Source of the DNA: Pseudopedobacter saltans
GTDB lineage: Bacteria > Bacteroidota > Bacteroidia > Chitinophagales > Chitinophagaceae
Direction: 5' to 3'
DNA length: 15,317 bases
NCBI GenBank assembly: GCA_003241175.1
Contig: QFOI01000043.1
Coordinates: 1-15,317 of the forward strand
Below, one piece after another: positions 1-7,695 of the stretch; the first letter of the stretch is position 1, and every line of letters starts with the position of its first letter. A program made the translations under genes and the position numbers. The notes beneath the pieces were generated by a model. The model did no database searches. It was not told where the DNA came from and worked only from the letters and a program-made list of their open reading frames with translations.

Positions 1-3000
1 CCTTTATCGTATTGACGGTCTGTTTTCGTTGGCGTTTCAAATAGGTTACCCACCAAGTCTGGTTCGCGGTATTCCACGCTTCCGTCGCCATACAATACCT
101 CCGTCAGGTTGCCGTAGACATCGTGGTGGAACTGTTTAGTGCCAGTCGTACTGTCCGATACCGCTTTGAGGCGATTGCCTGCCTGCCAGTTATAATCCCT
201 ACGATGTCCAGCTCTCGTGCTGCCCTGTTGACGTACGGTCTGCGATACTAACCGACTGTAAGCATCGTAACTATATTGCTCCTCCAGTCCATTGTTGCCT
301 TTTTTGCCAGTGAGTCGACCATATTGGTCGTACTGCATCTCGGTCTGCCAGTCCATCGCTTTGCGTTGTAGGATATCGCCTAAGTCGTTGTATTGTTGCG
401 AGATGGATGCGCCTAATGAACTTTCGGTCAACAAGTGTCTACCTTGCTCGTCATATTGGTGGGTAATGGTGCAGGCATCGGTTTTTTCTTCCAATACTTG
501 TCCCAATAGGTTGCGGGTCAGTTGGACATTGCTATGCGTATTATTGGCATTGCGCAACATTCCCATCGCATCGAAATCGAAATGCTCGATCTGTTGGTCA
601 GGGTACAATATATCCGTCAATTGCCCGCCGCTGTTGTAACTGTAATGTGTCGTACCGGAGGGAGAATTTTTCTCGATCACTTTTCCTGCTAGGTCGCGAT
701 TGTAGCCTGTTTTCTTGTCGTCAAATCCGGTTTCTTCGATCACGTTACCATCCTGATCGTAGTCGAAATGGTAGTTTTCATGATGCTCATTATAGATATC
801 GGTCAACTGTCCCTCCTTGTCAAACTGGAAGCTGATCTCACTTTTCCCTTGTCTTCTCTGTACGACATCTCCAAAGAAGTTGCGATCCAGTTGCACCGAG
901 CTATAGTTGTCCGATGCGCCGATGATATCGTCCTGGTTGTTGTAGGCGATATTGGTGACTAGTCCGTCCGCATTGACCACACGTGTCACTCTTTGACGCA
1001 GGTCATATTGTCGTCTGACGCCATTACCTGTTGGTGTAGAAATCTGCAGGTTGTTGCCCCAGCCATCATAACAATAATTGATCCTTCCTCTACCAGCAGG
1101 GAGCACAACTTCAGCCAGATTATAGTCTTTGTCATAGGAGATGCGCGTGGTAACACCAAGATCGTTACTGATGCTGGATAGTAGCCCATCATGGTAGCGG
1201 TAATGGAGACCTGCGCCCATCGGGTTCACTCGATGGGTCATATTGCCTGAGCCATCATATGCATACTGCCAGATGCCACCATTGGGCTGCTTGATTGTTT
1301 CGGGTAAGTCCATCTGGTTGTAGGTTACCTGCGTTTGTCCTTTTCCGGGATGACCGATGGTGATTAGGTTACCCTTCTCGTCGTATTCCCATGTGGAGAC
1401 GATACCTGCTGCATCCTGTTCGGCTACTTTGTTGCGGAAGGCGTCGTAGGTAAAGGTTTTGACACCTCCTTCGGGTGTGATTTCACGTAGGACAATGCCG
1501 TCCTTGTGGTAATACTCCGATGTATGACCAAGACTATTGGTTGCCAGAGTAGAATTTTGTTTGTATTGGAAAAAATAACTAAACAAACCATTAGGGCCTT
1601 CGGCAGCGATACATTTTCCATCTTTTTGATAAGTAAAGGTGAATGTCGTTCCGTCTTTGAATGTTCTAGCGGTAATATAATGTTCCTGCCATTCCAGATA
1701 GTTGCTGGCATCGTAGACATCGGTAAACTGTGTCATGCGTCCTTGACTGTCGTAGGCATAGCGGATAGGAGCTACTTGTGTGTTGTCGGTGGGATGCTGT
1801 AAGGAAAGTGCTACGATACGCTCGTTCTCGTCACTATGCACATGGATGATACGTCCGCAACTGTCCGTTATTTTTTCCAATACATCATAGTTGCGGTTAT
1901 ACTCAAACCGTATGGAAAAAGCGTTTCTGTCGACAATAGACTTTAAAGCATGCAAGCCACTGGAATTTTGCCTCTCGTGAAAATACAGAAACAGACCTTT
2001 GTTGTCTTTTACGTGATATAGTTTGGTTGTTTTGTCTCGGTAGAGCGTATATTTTTCCAAAGGATTGAACATTTCTTCCCCAGGCAAAAGTGTGGAAAAA
2101 GAAATGCCACGACCATAGGCGTCGTTTACCAAAACCGTTTCTTGTTCGGGTAATATCTTTAGGCTAATATCGTAACTATGCACCATGCCAATTCCAAGCG
2201 GTCCTTGGTAAGAAGATCGGCTGTCATAGTTGGCTTCCCATTCAAACGGTATGGGGCCCGGTAAGGAAAATCCTTGTATCAAACTTGTCATGTTGCCGCT
2301 GGCTACATCCACAGGTTCCCCAAGATGTGTACAGATGGACGGTTGTACTTTATCACCAAATTTTTTATAGTTGGGAAATTTGTCAGAAAGAGCTTTGTTG
2401 AGTTTGGTTAATAGTTTGCCTGTTAGTTTTTTGGCGGCACTTCCTACTATTTTTGTCAACCCCATCATCATCAGAGCATTGACAAGGTCCGCCCAACTCA
2501 TTTTGTGTTCAATTCTTTCACCTCCAACGATAACAGGTCGTCCAAAAGGTAAAACAATCAAGATTACAGTGGCATAGTTGGCATAGAGCGCTGTAGGGCT
2601 GTTCATCACTATTTGTCCCATTTCGTTACAGCTCCAACAATGATCCATATGTGTACTTTGTTCCATCTGTTGGGTCATCACTGTTTTGCTCCCATGACTT
2701 ATCTGGCCATCATGAGGTGCTAGGAATGGTAGTAGGAACAACGGTTTGGGCACCACCAGATGTAAGGGATTGAACTTTTTGGCCAAGCCCATGGCTTTTC
2801 CCATTTTTCCTGGAATTGGAGGAGAAAAAGGTGGCAAAGCCAATAGGGCAGAAGTAGCAGCACCGCGATAAAAACCGTCAATCAGGACACTGCCGCCCAT
2901 TGGAGCTGGATCCATGTGAAATTTGCCATCCTCTGAAAAAGCCGGCATTGCCGGTATCGTTATGCTGATATAATCCATCGGATCAAAAATCAAAGCACCG

Positions 3001-3149
3001 AACGGTACGATCGGAATAGGTACAGGTACAACGGGGGTTTTGACAATATGAAAATCCAAACCCAATACTATATCGAAATGCTTGGCGGCTTGCATCGGTT
3101 GCACAGATGCTTTCATATTGGGTTTTGCTGCAGTAATCTTGATGGCCAT
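1..3149 (-). CDS. PAAR-like/Rhs polymorphic toxin, C-terminus beyond window
   Basis: Reading the minus strand from the ATG at 3149 gives 1049 open codons to the window edge with no stop, so the 3' end, including any toxin tip, is missing. Residues about 1-215 form a PAAR-like spike-tip region: Gly/Val repeats such as GGSVLIDG (85-92) and PVIVGG (205-210), Pro-rich stretches, and an HMDHCWSC cluster (167-174) that could bind metal. Residues about 273-350 match the DUF6531 entry domain of Rhs proteins (CTHLGEPVDVASGNM, then LPGPIPFEW). From about 400 onward there are many YD repeats (YDEKGNLI, YDGSGNMT, YDQDGNVI, YDQYGRLT), which build the cocoon that encloses a C-terminal toxin. It is the last visible gene of the vgrG module, 26 bases after the small lipoprotein. 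Expected role: VgrG-capping T6SS effector. The PAAR assignment is less certain than the Rhs assignment. The N-terminal part is AT-richer than the YD-repeat part. Confidence 0.93.
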   Translation of the reverse strand, partial: MAIKITAAKPNMKASVQPMQAAKHFDIVLGLDFHIVKTPVVPVPIPIVPFGALIFDPMDYISITIPAMPAFSEDGKFHMDPAPMGGSVLIDGFYRGAATSALLALPPFSPPIPGKMGKAMGLAKKFNPLHLVVPKPLFLLPFLAPHDGQISHGSKTVMTQQMEQSTHMDHCWSCNEMGQIVMNSPTALYANYATVILIVLPFGRPVIVGGERIEHKMSWADLVNALMMMGLTKIVGSAAKKLTGKLLTKLNKALSDKFPNYKKFGDKVQPSICTHLGEPVDVASGNMTSLIQGFSLPGPIPFEWEANYDSRSSYQGPLGIGMVHSYDISLKILPEQETVLVNDAYGRGISFSTLLPGEEMFNPLEKYTLYRDKTTKLYHVKDNKGLFLYFHERQNSSGLHALKSIVDRNAFSIRFEYNRNYDVLEKITDSCGRIIHVHSDENERIVALSLQHPTDNTQVAPIRYAYDSQGRMTQFTDVYDASNYLEWQEHYITARTFKDGTTFTFTYQKDGKCIAAEGPNGLFSYFFQYKQNSTLATNSLGHTSEYYHKDGIVLREITPEGGVKTFTYDAFRNKVAEQDAAGIVSTWEYDEKGNLITIGHPGKGQTQVTYNQMDLPETIKQPNGGIWQYAYDGSGNMTHRVNPMGAGLHYRYHDGLLSSISNDLGVTTRISYDKDYNLAEVVLPAGRGRINYCYDGWGNNLQISTPTGNGVRRQYDLRQRVTRVVNADGLVTNIAYNNQDDIIGASDNYSSVQLDRNFFGDVVQRRQGKSEISFQFDKEGQLTDIYNEHHENYHFDYDQDGNVIEETGFDDKKTGYNRDLAGKVIEKNSPSGTTHYSYNSGGQLTDILYPDQQIEHFDFDAMGMLRNANNTHSNVQLTRNLLGQVLEEKTDACTITHQYDEQGRHLLTESSLGASISQQYNDLGDILQRKAMDWQTEMQYDQYGRLTGKKGNNGLEEQYSYDAYSRLVSQTVRQQGSTRAGHRRDYNWQAGNRLKAVSDSTTGTKQFHHDVYGNLTEVLYGDGSVEYREPDLVGNLFETPTKTDRQYDK

Positions 3150-3175
3150 ACTATAATGGTGTTAATCTAGGTTCT

Positions 3176-3493
3176 TTAATCTATTTTGTCCGTTACTACA
3201 TCTTCCAAGTTTTTAGGATTGTAGTAGATTACCAAGGAATCCCCTTTCTCATACGCTTTCAGCCAAAACTTGGCATCACCCATAACAGATTCTGTCTGAC
3301 CTTCCGGAACGAAACGCACGCGATATTTTCTGCCAATATATCCATGTGAACCGACTCTTGAACCATATACGTACGTTACCTCTCCAACTCCTTTTACATA
3401 ATTGGAATAATCTGGTTTGGGTGCAAGATTCGTACAGGATCTACCTATAACGACTGCGGAGAAGAGTGCGACTATTTTGTTTAATTGCATCAT
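3176..3493 (-). CDS. Small lipoprotein, possibly DUF3592-like
   Basis: A 105-residue protein with a lipoprotein-type signal: basic start, hydrophobic stretch about 7-17, and Cys20 (AVVIGRSC), followed by TNLAPKPD. The Arg at position -2 of the lipobox is unusual, so lipidation is likely but not certain. The mature part is a small beta-rich domain ending in GDSLVIYYNPKNLEDVV, which by eye resembles the end of DUF3592 domains (gd.v.vyYnPknp). The gene lies 11 bases after the TPR-protein gene and 26 bases before rhs, so it is almost certainly co-transcribed with the VgrG/Rhs module. Its function is unknown. It could assist Rhs loading at the envelope or protect against an effector, although immunity genes normally follow rhs. 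The start could be Met1 or Met2. Confidence 0.85.
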   Translation of the reverse strand: MMQLNKIVALFSAVVIGRSCTNLAPKPDYSNYVKGVGEVTYVYGSRVGSHGYIGRKYRVRFVPEGQTESVMGDAKFWLKAYEKGDSLVIYYNPKNLEDVVTDKID

Positions 3494-3504
3494 GGTAGTA
3501 ATTT

Positions 3505-4890
3505 TTATCCAACGGGAAATTCTGTTGTGGTTTTTTGTAGGGAAATAAGTTTGTAATCTTCAGATTTTTGAGGAATGAGCTGATGCCAATTGTTTCCTAG
3601 TTTTTGTGATATGCCATGGAAAATATCTCGATATTCTTCCTTGCTGTCCATATGGTAATTGACCATGTCTCCAATATAAAATTTTGCAAGATCTGAAGTG
3701 ACAAAATCAGGGATCTGCTCACTGGCAGTATACCAACCCTTGGCTAATGTGTCAAATGCTTTTTGAGGTTGCCCTACTTCATAATAATTACGTCCAAGCA
3801 TTTGATGCAAGCCATTGATAACAATTGCATTTGTCTGAGGTGTTTGATTCGCTATTGAAAGCGCTTTTTCATAGGATAACAAAGAGACATCTAGTTTCTT
3901 TGCGATTAAGTACATGTTGGCCTGTGCAATTAGATAATGTAAAAGGACAGGCAATTTTTCTTCTTTTTTGCTGGCATCTATGGACTGTTCTGTAATGGCA
4001 ATGGCTTTGGCGATTTCCTTTTCCGCCATAGGCATGTCTTCCTGTGCCTGGTGAAATGTGTGACAAAAAAAATGTGTGATGGCGCTCATATCATCCCAAT
4101 GTCTACTATTGGCGATTTTTAGACATTCTGCCCGATGTACTAAAAAGTCTTTGGAGCTGTTGGTTCCAATAGCTTTAGTGAGTTTTAAAAGATTGTTTTG
4201 AAATGTAGCTAGATCTTTTTTCTCCGGCTCAGAGGCATTAGCCTGCATTTCTTCAGCAATCTGTCCTACTGCTCCAGGCATATCCAAATCAGGATACAGA
4301 TAAAGAAAACGGTCGCCTAGTATTTTGGAAGCTTCGTCATACAATCCGCTTCCATAATTGTCGTACACAAGTAATCTTACTTTTTGGCTGATCTTTGAAA
4401 GGTATTGGGTAGTGCGAACTAACCAGTTTACAAATTCTTTTGGATTAAATGCAGGTTCTGGCATAAACGTGATGACTAGGGTTTCTTCTTGTTCATTTAC
4501 CTCAAGAGACTCTGCCAATGTTATCATGTGCTGAGCAAAATATAAAGCATCATCCAAATGGACATCACTGTTGAATGGATCTATTGCCCAAGAGATTTTT
4601 GGGGTATTGTTCTTGTTCCACTCTTCAATAAACATAGCACTAGCTTCCACTAGTTTTATACCATATTGGTTCTCGTTTTTGAAAGGAAATGCACTGAAAA
4701 GAAATACATCAGGGAGTATCGACTCATCTGTCATCTGTACATAAACAAAACCCTTGACCATACGATAGTCAATGATACCTGTGCCACGCATACAACAAAG
4801 TATGGCATTTTTGTTATTAGGATTTCTAATTTCGGTCTCCCACAATCCTTCTAATAACCTCACTCTTTGCTTGACTGCATTTTCCTTCAT
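3505..4890 (-). CDS. VgrG-linked TPR-like protein, candidate effector adaptor
   Basis: A 461-residue soluble protein with no signal peptide or membrane segment. The N-terminal half (about 1-230) is an alpha/beta-looking domain with hydrophobic strands (ILCCMRGTGIIDY, ETLVITFMPEP, VRLLVYDNYGSG, RFLYLYPDLD) that I do not recognise as a named family. The C-terminal half (about 235-430) is helical with tetratricopeptide-like pairs, for example YLIAQANMYLIAKKLDVSLL then SYEKALSIANQ, and LGRNYYEVGQPQKAFDTLAKG. It starts at a TAATG junction with vgrG, sharing one base, so the two are translationally coupled. It precedes the lipoprotein and rhs genes. The position between vgrG and a PAAR/Rhs gene is that of T6SS adaptors and chaperones (DUF4123, DUF2169, DUF1795 families in Proteobacteria), but it is not obviously homologous to them. 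Adaptor function is inferred from context only. Confidence 0.88.
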   Translation of the reverse strand: MKENAVKQRVRLLEGLWETEIRNPNNKNAILCCMRGTGIIDYRMVKGFVYVQMTDESILPDVFLFSAFPFKNENQYGIKLVEASAMFIEEWNKNNTPKISWAIDPFNSDVHLDDALYFAQHMITLAESLEVNEQEETLVITFMPEPAFNPKEFVNWLVRTTQYLSKISQKVRLLVYDNYGSGLYDEASKILGDRFLYLYPDLDMPGAVGQIAEEMQANASEPEKKDLATFQNNLLKLTKAIGTNSSKDFLVHRAECLKIANSRHWDDMSAITHFFCHTFHQAQEDMPMAEKEIAKAIAITEQSIDASKKEEKLPVLLHYLIAQANMYLIAKKLDVSLLSYEKALSIANQTPQTNAIVINGLHQMLGRNYYEVGQPQKAFDTLAKGWYTASEQIPDFVTSDLAKFYIGDMVNYHMDSKEEYRDIFHGISQKLGNNWHQLIPQKSEDYKLISLQKTTTEFPVG

Positions 4891-6722
4891 TAATTGATAT
4901 TTACTTTTTTCCCTTGTATATTGGTGTCTCCACTTGCTCCAACATTGATTTCCGCACTATTTAAATTCGCCTGAGACCCAGAGGAAAGTGACACTGTTTT
5001 AGTTGTTTGAATGTCTATAGTGCTTGGTCGAACCGTAAAACCTGAGTTTTCGTTTGCAGCATTAGTCACGAATGTACTGCCCTCAAGTGTTATTTCTTTG
5101 CCCGTAATATTAATCTTACCATCTTTTATCATTTCAAGCTTAGTTTCTCCACAGTTGATAGTAAAGGTGTTAGGAACGGTTAATGTCATTTTTTCTTTGT
5201 TGTCCATATTGATCTTATTGCCACTCTTGTCAACAACGTCAATACTACCATCTCCATTTAGATACATATAATTTCCATTGGGAGATATTACGTGTACACT
5301 TCCGTCACTATCGTTCAGCATTACCAAGCACCCACTTCTACTCTGCAATGCCTTTACATCATTGCCTGCGTTTCCAAAACTGTTGTTGCCAGCACTGTTG
5401 TAAACCGCACCAATAACATAAGGCTTGATGGCACTGTCACCTTCAAAGCCTATTATAACCTCCTCGTCCACCTCAGGTATGAAGTACATCCCTTTGCCAC
5501 CGCCGGCATGTGGCGTGGTGACGCGTATCCAGGGCGTCGTCTCGCTGCTGCTCATCCAGTGGAAGCGCACCTGTATCCTTCCCATTCCCTGCGGGTCGTT
5601 GTTGGAAACGACCTTGGCACTCTGCGTTTCACACCGCGGCACTACCGGTGCGTCCACCGGCGGTACGAGCACCGTTCCCGGTATGGCCTGGAAACTGTTG
5701 GTGTAGCTGTTGTTGATGCCCAGGTTGTGCGTCACCGCAATGGGGGTGTAGGTTCCGTAGTCCTCCGATTCAAAAGAGTAAATGTTGCTGCCGCTGACGT
5801 GGATGCTGCCGCACAGCGAAAGTCCGGGATAGCTGCCCTCGCCTTCAAACACGACAAGAGATCCTCCTGTCATGGCAGACCGTATGTCTATGGCCTCGTC
5901 CAGCTGCCCTGCAGAGACCATATTGTCGTTGTCCCAGCTTTTAGGTGTTGTGGCGTACAGTGACTGGCTGGTCTTCCAGGCATGGTTCCCCAGTTCGTCC
6001 AGTCCCGCCTTCTGCTGTGCCGACTTCGGGTTGCCACTGTAGACAGCCGTATTGGAATAGTCGTAGGACATCACTTTTTTGTTGACCGGCCTTACCTCCA
6101 TCCCCAGGTTGAAGTGTCCGAGGTCGCTTCCGAAAATCAGCCCTTCCGTCTTTCCCTTTTCAGGTTCTCCTACGATCAGGGACTCTCCATCGTAGTAAAG
6201 CCATTCGCCGTAGGTGGCACACATCCGTTTCAGGAACTCCCATGCGGTTTCCCTGTACTGTACGGTGTAGTCCAGCGTGTCCGAAAACCTGGGGTTGACC
6301 TTTGCGTTGAGCCTGTTGGCAGGGAAGTGCTTGAGGACGTCGTCAAAGATGGACTTCAGCGTTTTCTGTTTCCATGACTTGCAGTGTGGGCCACTGTCCA
6401 GAAGTATGGTCGGACCAAAGCCCGTCACGATGATGTCGCCGCTGTAGCCGTTGCTCCGGGTACGGCGTACGTGCGTTATGATGCCCGTGAACTGTAGGGT
6501 GTTGCTGTCCGCACCCAGTATGCCGCTCTGTATGGTGAAGTCCTGCCCGATAAGGTCCTTGGCCTTCTGGAACAGCATGGAATCCTTTCCCTCCACGTAT
6601 TCGGAAGGCAGCACCAGCGAAAAGGTGTCGTGGTCGAATATGTGCTGGCTAAGGCGTACGGAACTGTAGTAGGGCAGGGCATCGCTGCCGATATTGACGG
6701 TGGTGTTGACTATGTTGGCCAT
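4890..6722 (-). CDS. vgrG: VgrG/TssI spike protein
   Basis: A 610-residue T6SS spike protein. Residues 1-370 correspond to the gp27-like base that sits on the Hcp tube. Residues about 376-445 are the gp5-like OB fold, with DPQGMGRIQVRFHW at 376-389, PWIRVTTPHAGGGKGMYFIP at 397-416 and DEEVIIGFEGD at 419-429. Residues about 460-610 are a repetitive beta-helix needle (DGSVHVISPNGNYMYLNGDGS, then KINITGKEITLEG) with no appended toxin. The gene starts 17 bases after the second hcp and ends in a TAATG overlap with the TPR-like gene. Base composition changes strongly inside it: the OB-fold part is about 60% G+C (36 of 60 at 5461-5520) and the needle about 32% (19 of 60 at 5101-5160). Such a break suggests a recombination point near the OB-fold/needle boundary. 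Expected role: trimeric spike that carries the PAAR-like/Rhs protein. Confidence 0.96.
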   Translation of the reverse strand: MANIVNTTVNIGSDALPYYSSVRLSQHIFDHDTFSLVLPSEYVEGKDSMLFQKAKDLIGQDFTIQSGILGADSNTLQFTGIITHVRRTRSNGYSGDIIVTGFGPTILLDSGPHCKSWKQKTLKSIFDDVLKHFPANRLNAKVNPRFSDTLDYTVQYRETAWEFLKRMCATYGEWLYYDGESLIVGEPEKGKTEGLIFGSDLGHFNLGMEVRPVNKKVMSYDYSNTAVYSGNPKSAQQKAGLDELGNHAWKTSQSLYATTPKSWDNDNMVSAGQLDEAIDIRSAMTGGSLVVFEGEGSYPGLSLCGSIHVSGSNIYSFESEDYGTYTPIAVTHNLGINNSYTNSFQAIPGTVLVPPVDAPVVPRCETQSAKVVSNNDPQGMGRIQVRFHWMSSSETTPWIRVTTPHAGGGKGMYFIPEVDEEVIIGFEGDSAIKPYVIGAVYNSAGNNSFGNAGNDVKALQSRSGCLVMLNDSDGSVHVISPNGNYMYLNGDGSIDVVDKSGNKINMDNKEKMTLTVPNTFTINCGETKLEMIKDGKINITGKEITLEGSTFVTNAANENSGFTVRPSTIDIQTTKTVSLSSGSQANLNSAEINVGASGDTNIQGKKVNIN

Positions 6723-6739
6723 AATTGGGCGGTTATTGT

Positions 6740-7129
6740 TTATTTACTCCAATTGTTCTTGAACTGGGAGTCGTTTAAAGTTAGCACGTTGGCACTTATC
6801 GTGATGGTTGTCTGCATAGGAAACTCTCCATTGTGCTTGTAGTGTTCGTTGTAGTCTATGCAGTGGGCGTCTTTGAAAATCAGTTCTTTCAGTTTGCTCA
6901 TGGCGTCTCGGCGGTAAAAAGTAACGGTCCCGCTCTTCACCTGGGTCGCACTGATCATCCAGTCGAACAAGTTGGTTCCTCCGGTGCTTTCCACAGTCAG
7001 TTCAACGGTGCCTCCTACTGGTATTGAAGAGGGTTGGCCTATGGCGTTTATGTCCTGGGAGAACGAGAATGAGCATTCAAGCACGTTCAGCTCGTTTCCG
7101 TCGACATTGAGTTTTGCTAAAAAAGACAT
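6740..7129 (-). CDS. tssD: Second Hcp/TssD tube protein
   Basis: A 129-residue Bacteroidota-type Hcp. It opens MSFLAKLNVDGNELNVLECS and carries the family core PSSIPVGGTVELTVESTG, followed by a WM motif and KLKELIFKDAHCIDY. It aligns end to end with the other Hcp at 7696-8088 at roughly 40-45% identity by eye, sharing GRPSSI/GQPSSI, LTVESTG and LKEL.FK. Hcp hexamers stack into the inner T6SS tube and can bind small effectors. This copy lies 17 bases upstream of vgrG, so it is probably the tube protein paired with this spike and cargo module. It is somewhat G+C-richer than the structural genes. No convincing promoter of its own was found; the decayed lipoprotein gene ends 20 bases upstream. 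Confidence 0.95.
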   Translation of the reverse strand: MSFLAKLNVDGNELNVLECSFSFSQDINAIGQPSSIPVGGTVELTVESTGGTNLFDWMISATQVKSGTVTFYRRDAMSKLKELIFKDAHCIDYNEHYKHNGEFPMQTTITISANVLTLNDSQFKNNWSK

Positions 7130-7149
7130 GGATAAATATAATTTGGTAT

Positions 7150-7524
7150 TTAAAAAGTGTTATTTTTTCTGTGTTTGAAAGGTCCCTTTATGGATAGAAC
7201 GGAACTAAGTTCCAAGTCGTTTTCGTCAAGTATGATAATGCTATCGTTATATGTTTTCTTCTCGTCTATAGTCCTAAACTGTATATCGTTATGATCAACT
7301 TTGTACAAATAGTGCAATACAGTATCTCCAATAGCAAACAGCATGGCACTAGAATCTTTCAACACGATTCTGGGAATCCAATTTTTATTTTGTCCTACAT
7401 AGTCTCATTCTCCATTTAGATTAATGCATTTATTGGAATCTTCTATGTTTCTAGTGTTAAAAAAAATGTTTGATTTGTTAGTACAACTATAAAATGCAAA
7501 TAACACAAATAGTATAAAGATTCA
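7150..7524 (-). pseudogene. Decayed small lipoprotein gene with in-frame TGA
   Basis: Only the 3' part (7365-7150, opening at a GTG) is an open frame, but the same frame continues upstream as a recognisable lipoprotein: hydrophobic IFILFVLFAFYS, a Cys at 7483-7485, CTNKSNIFFN, and a stretch up to NLNGE. A TGA (7405-7407) then interrupts, after which DYVGQNKNWIPRIVLKDSS runs into the open part and ends RKNNTF. Upstream the frame hits another TGA at 7522-7524, leaving no ATG before the signal peptide. Both sides of the internal TGA read as one coherent protein of about 120 residues, so I interpret it as a nonsense-broken, 5'-truncated lipoprotein gene. It sits between the two hcp genes. The original function is unknown. 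Alternatives are a sequencing error at the TGA, or a short cytosolic peptide starting at GTG 7365. Confidence 0.6.
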
Positions 7525-7612
7525 GTCTGATTTTACTATAGGAAAATAAACTATTGTGTTATTGTTTTTTATTTTCAAAACTATTACCATGATGCAGACT
7601 TTCTAAGCAAGT

Positions 7613-7659
7613 AAAACCAACCAATGGCGAACATCATGTCGGACATCGGTTGGTTGGTT
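7613..7659 (-). terminator. Probable hairpin terminator after first hcp
   Basis: On the minus strand, 37 bases past the hcp stop, AACCAACCA (7659-7651) pairs with TGGTTGGTT (7623-7615). The loop contains a further imperfect palindrome, and the 3' arm runs into TTTT (7616-7613). The 9-bp stem plus short T-run fits an intrinsic terminator. The T-run is short, so termination may be partial and allow readthrough into the second hcp and vgrG. Confidence 0.5.
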
Positions 7660-7695
7660 AACTACCCAAACTTAAGTTGAAGTATCTAGTTAAGT

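Noticed and set aside
292..2577. Several plus-strand and minus-strand frames of 60-115 codons in the left region
   Set aside because: All overlap the continuous minus-strand Rhs reading frame and encode no recognisable protein.
5292..5963. 223-codon plus-strand open frame opposite vgrG
   Set aside because: It lies entirely antisense to the G+C-rich part of a clearly recognisable vgrG; its protein is Arg/His/Val-rich and low-complexity, typical of an antisense shadow.
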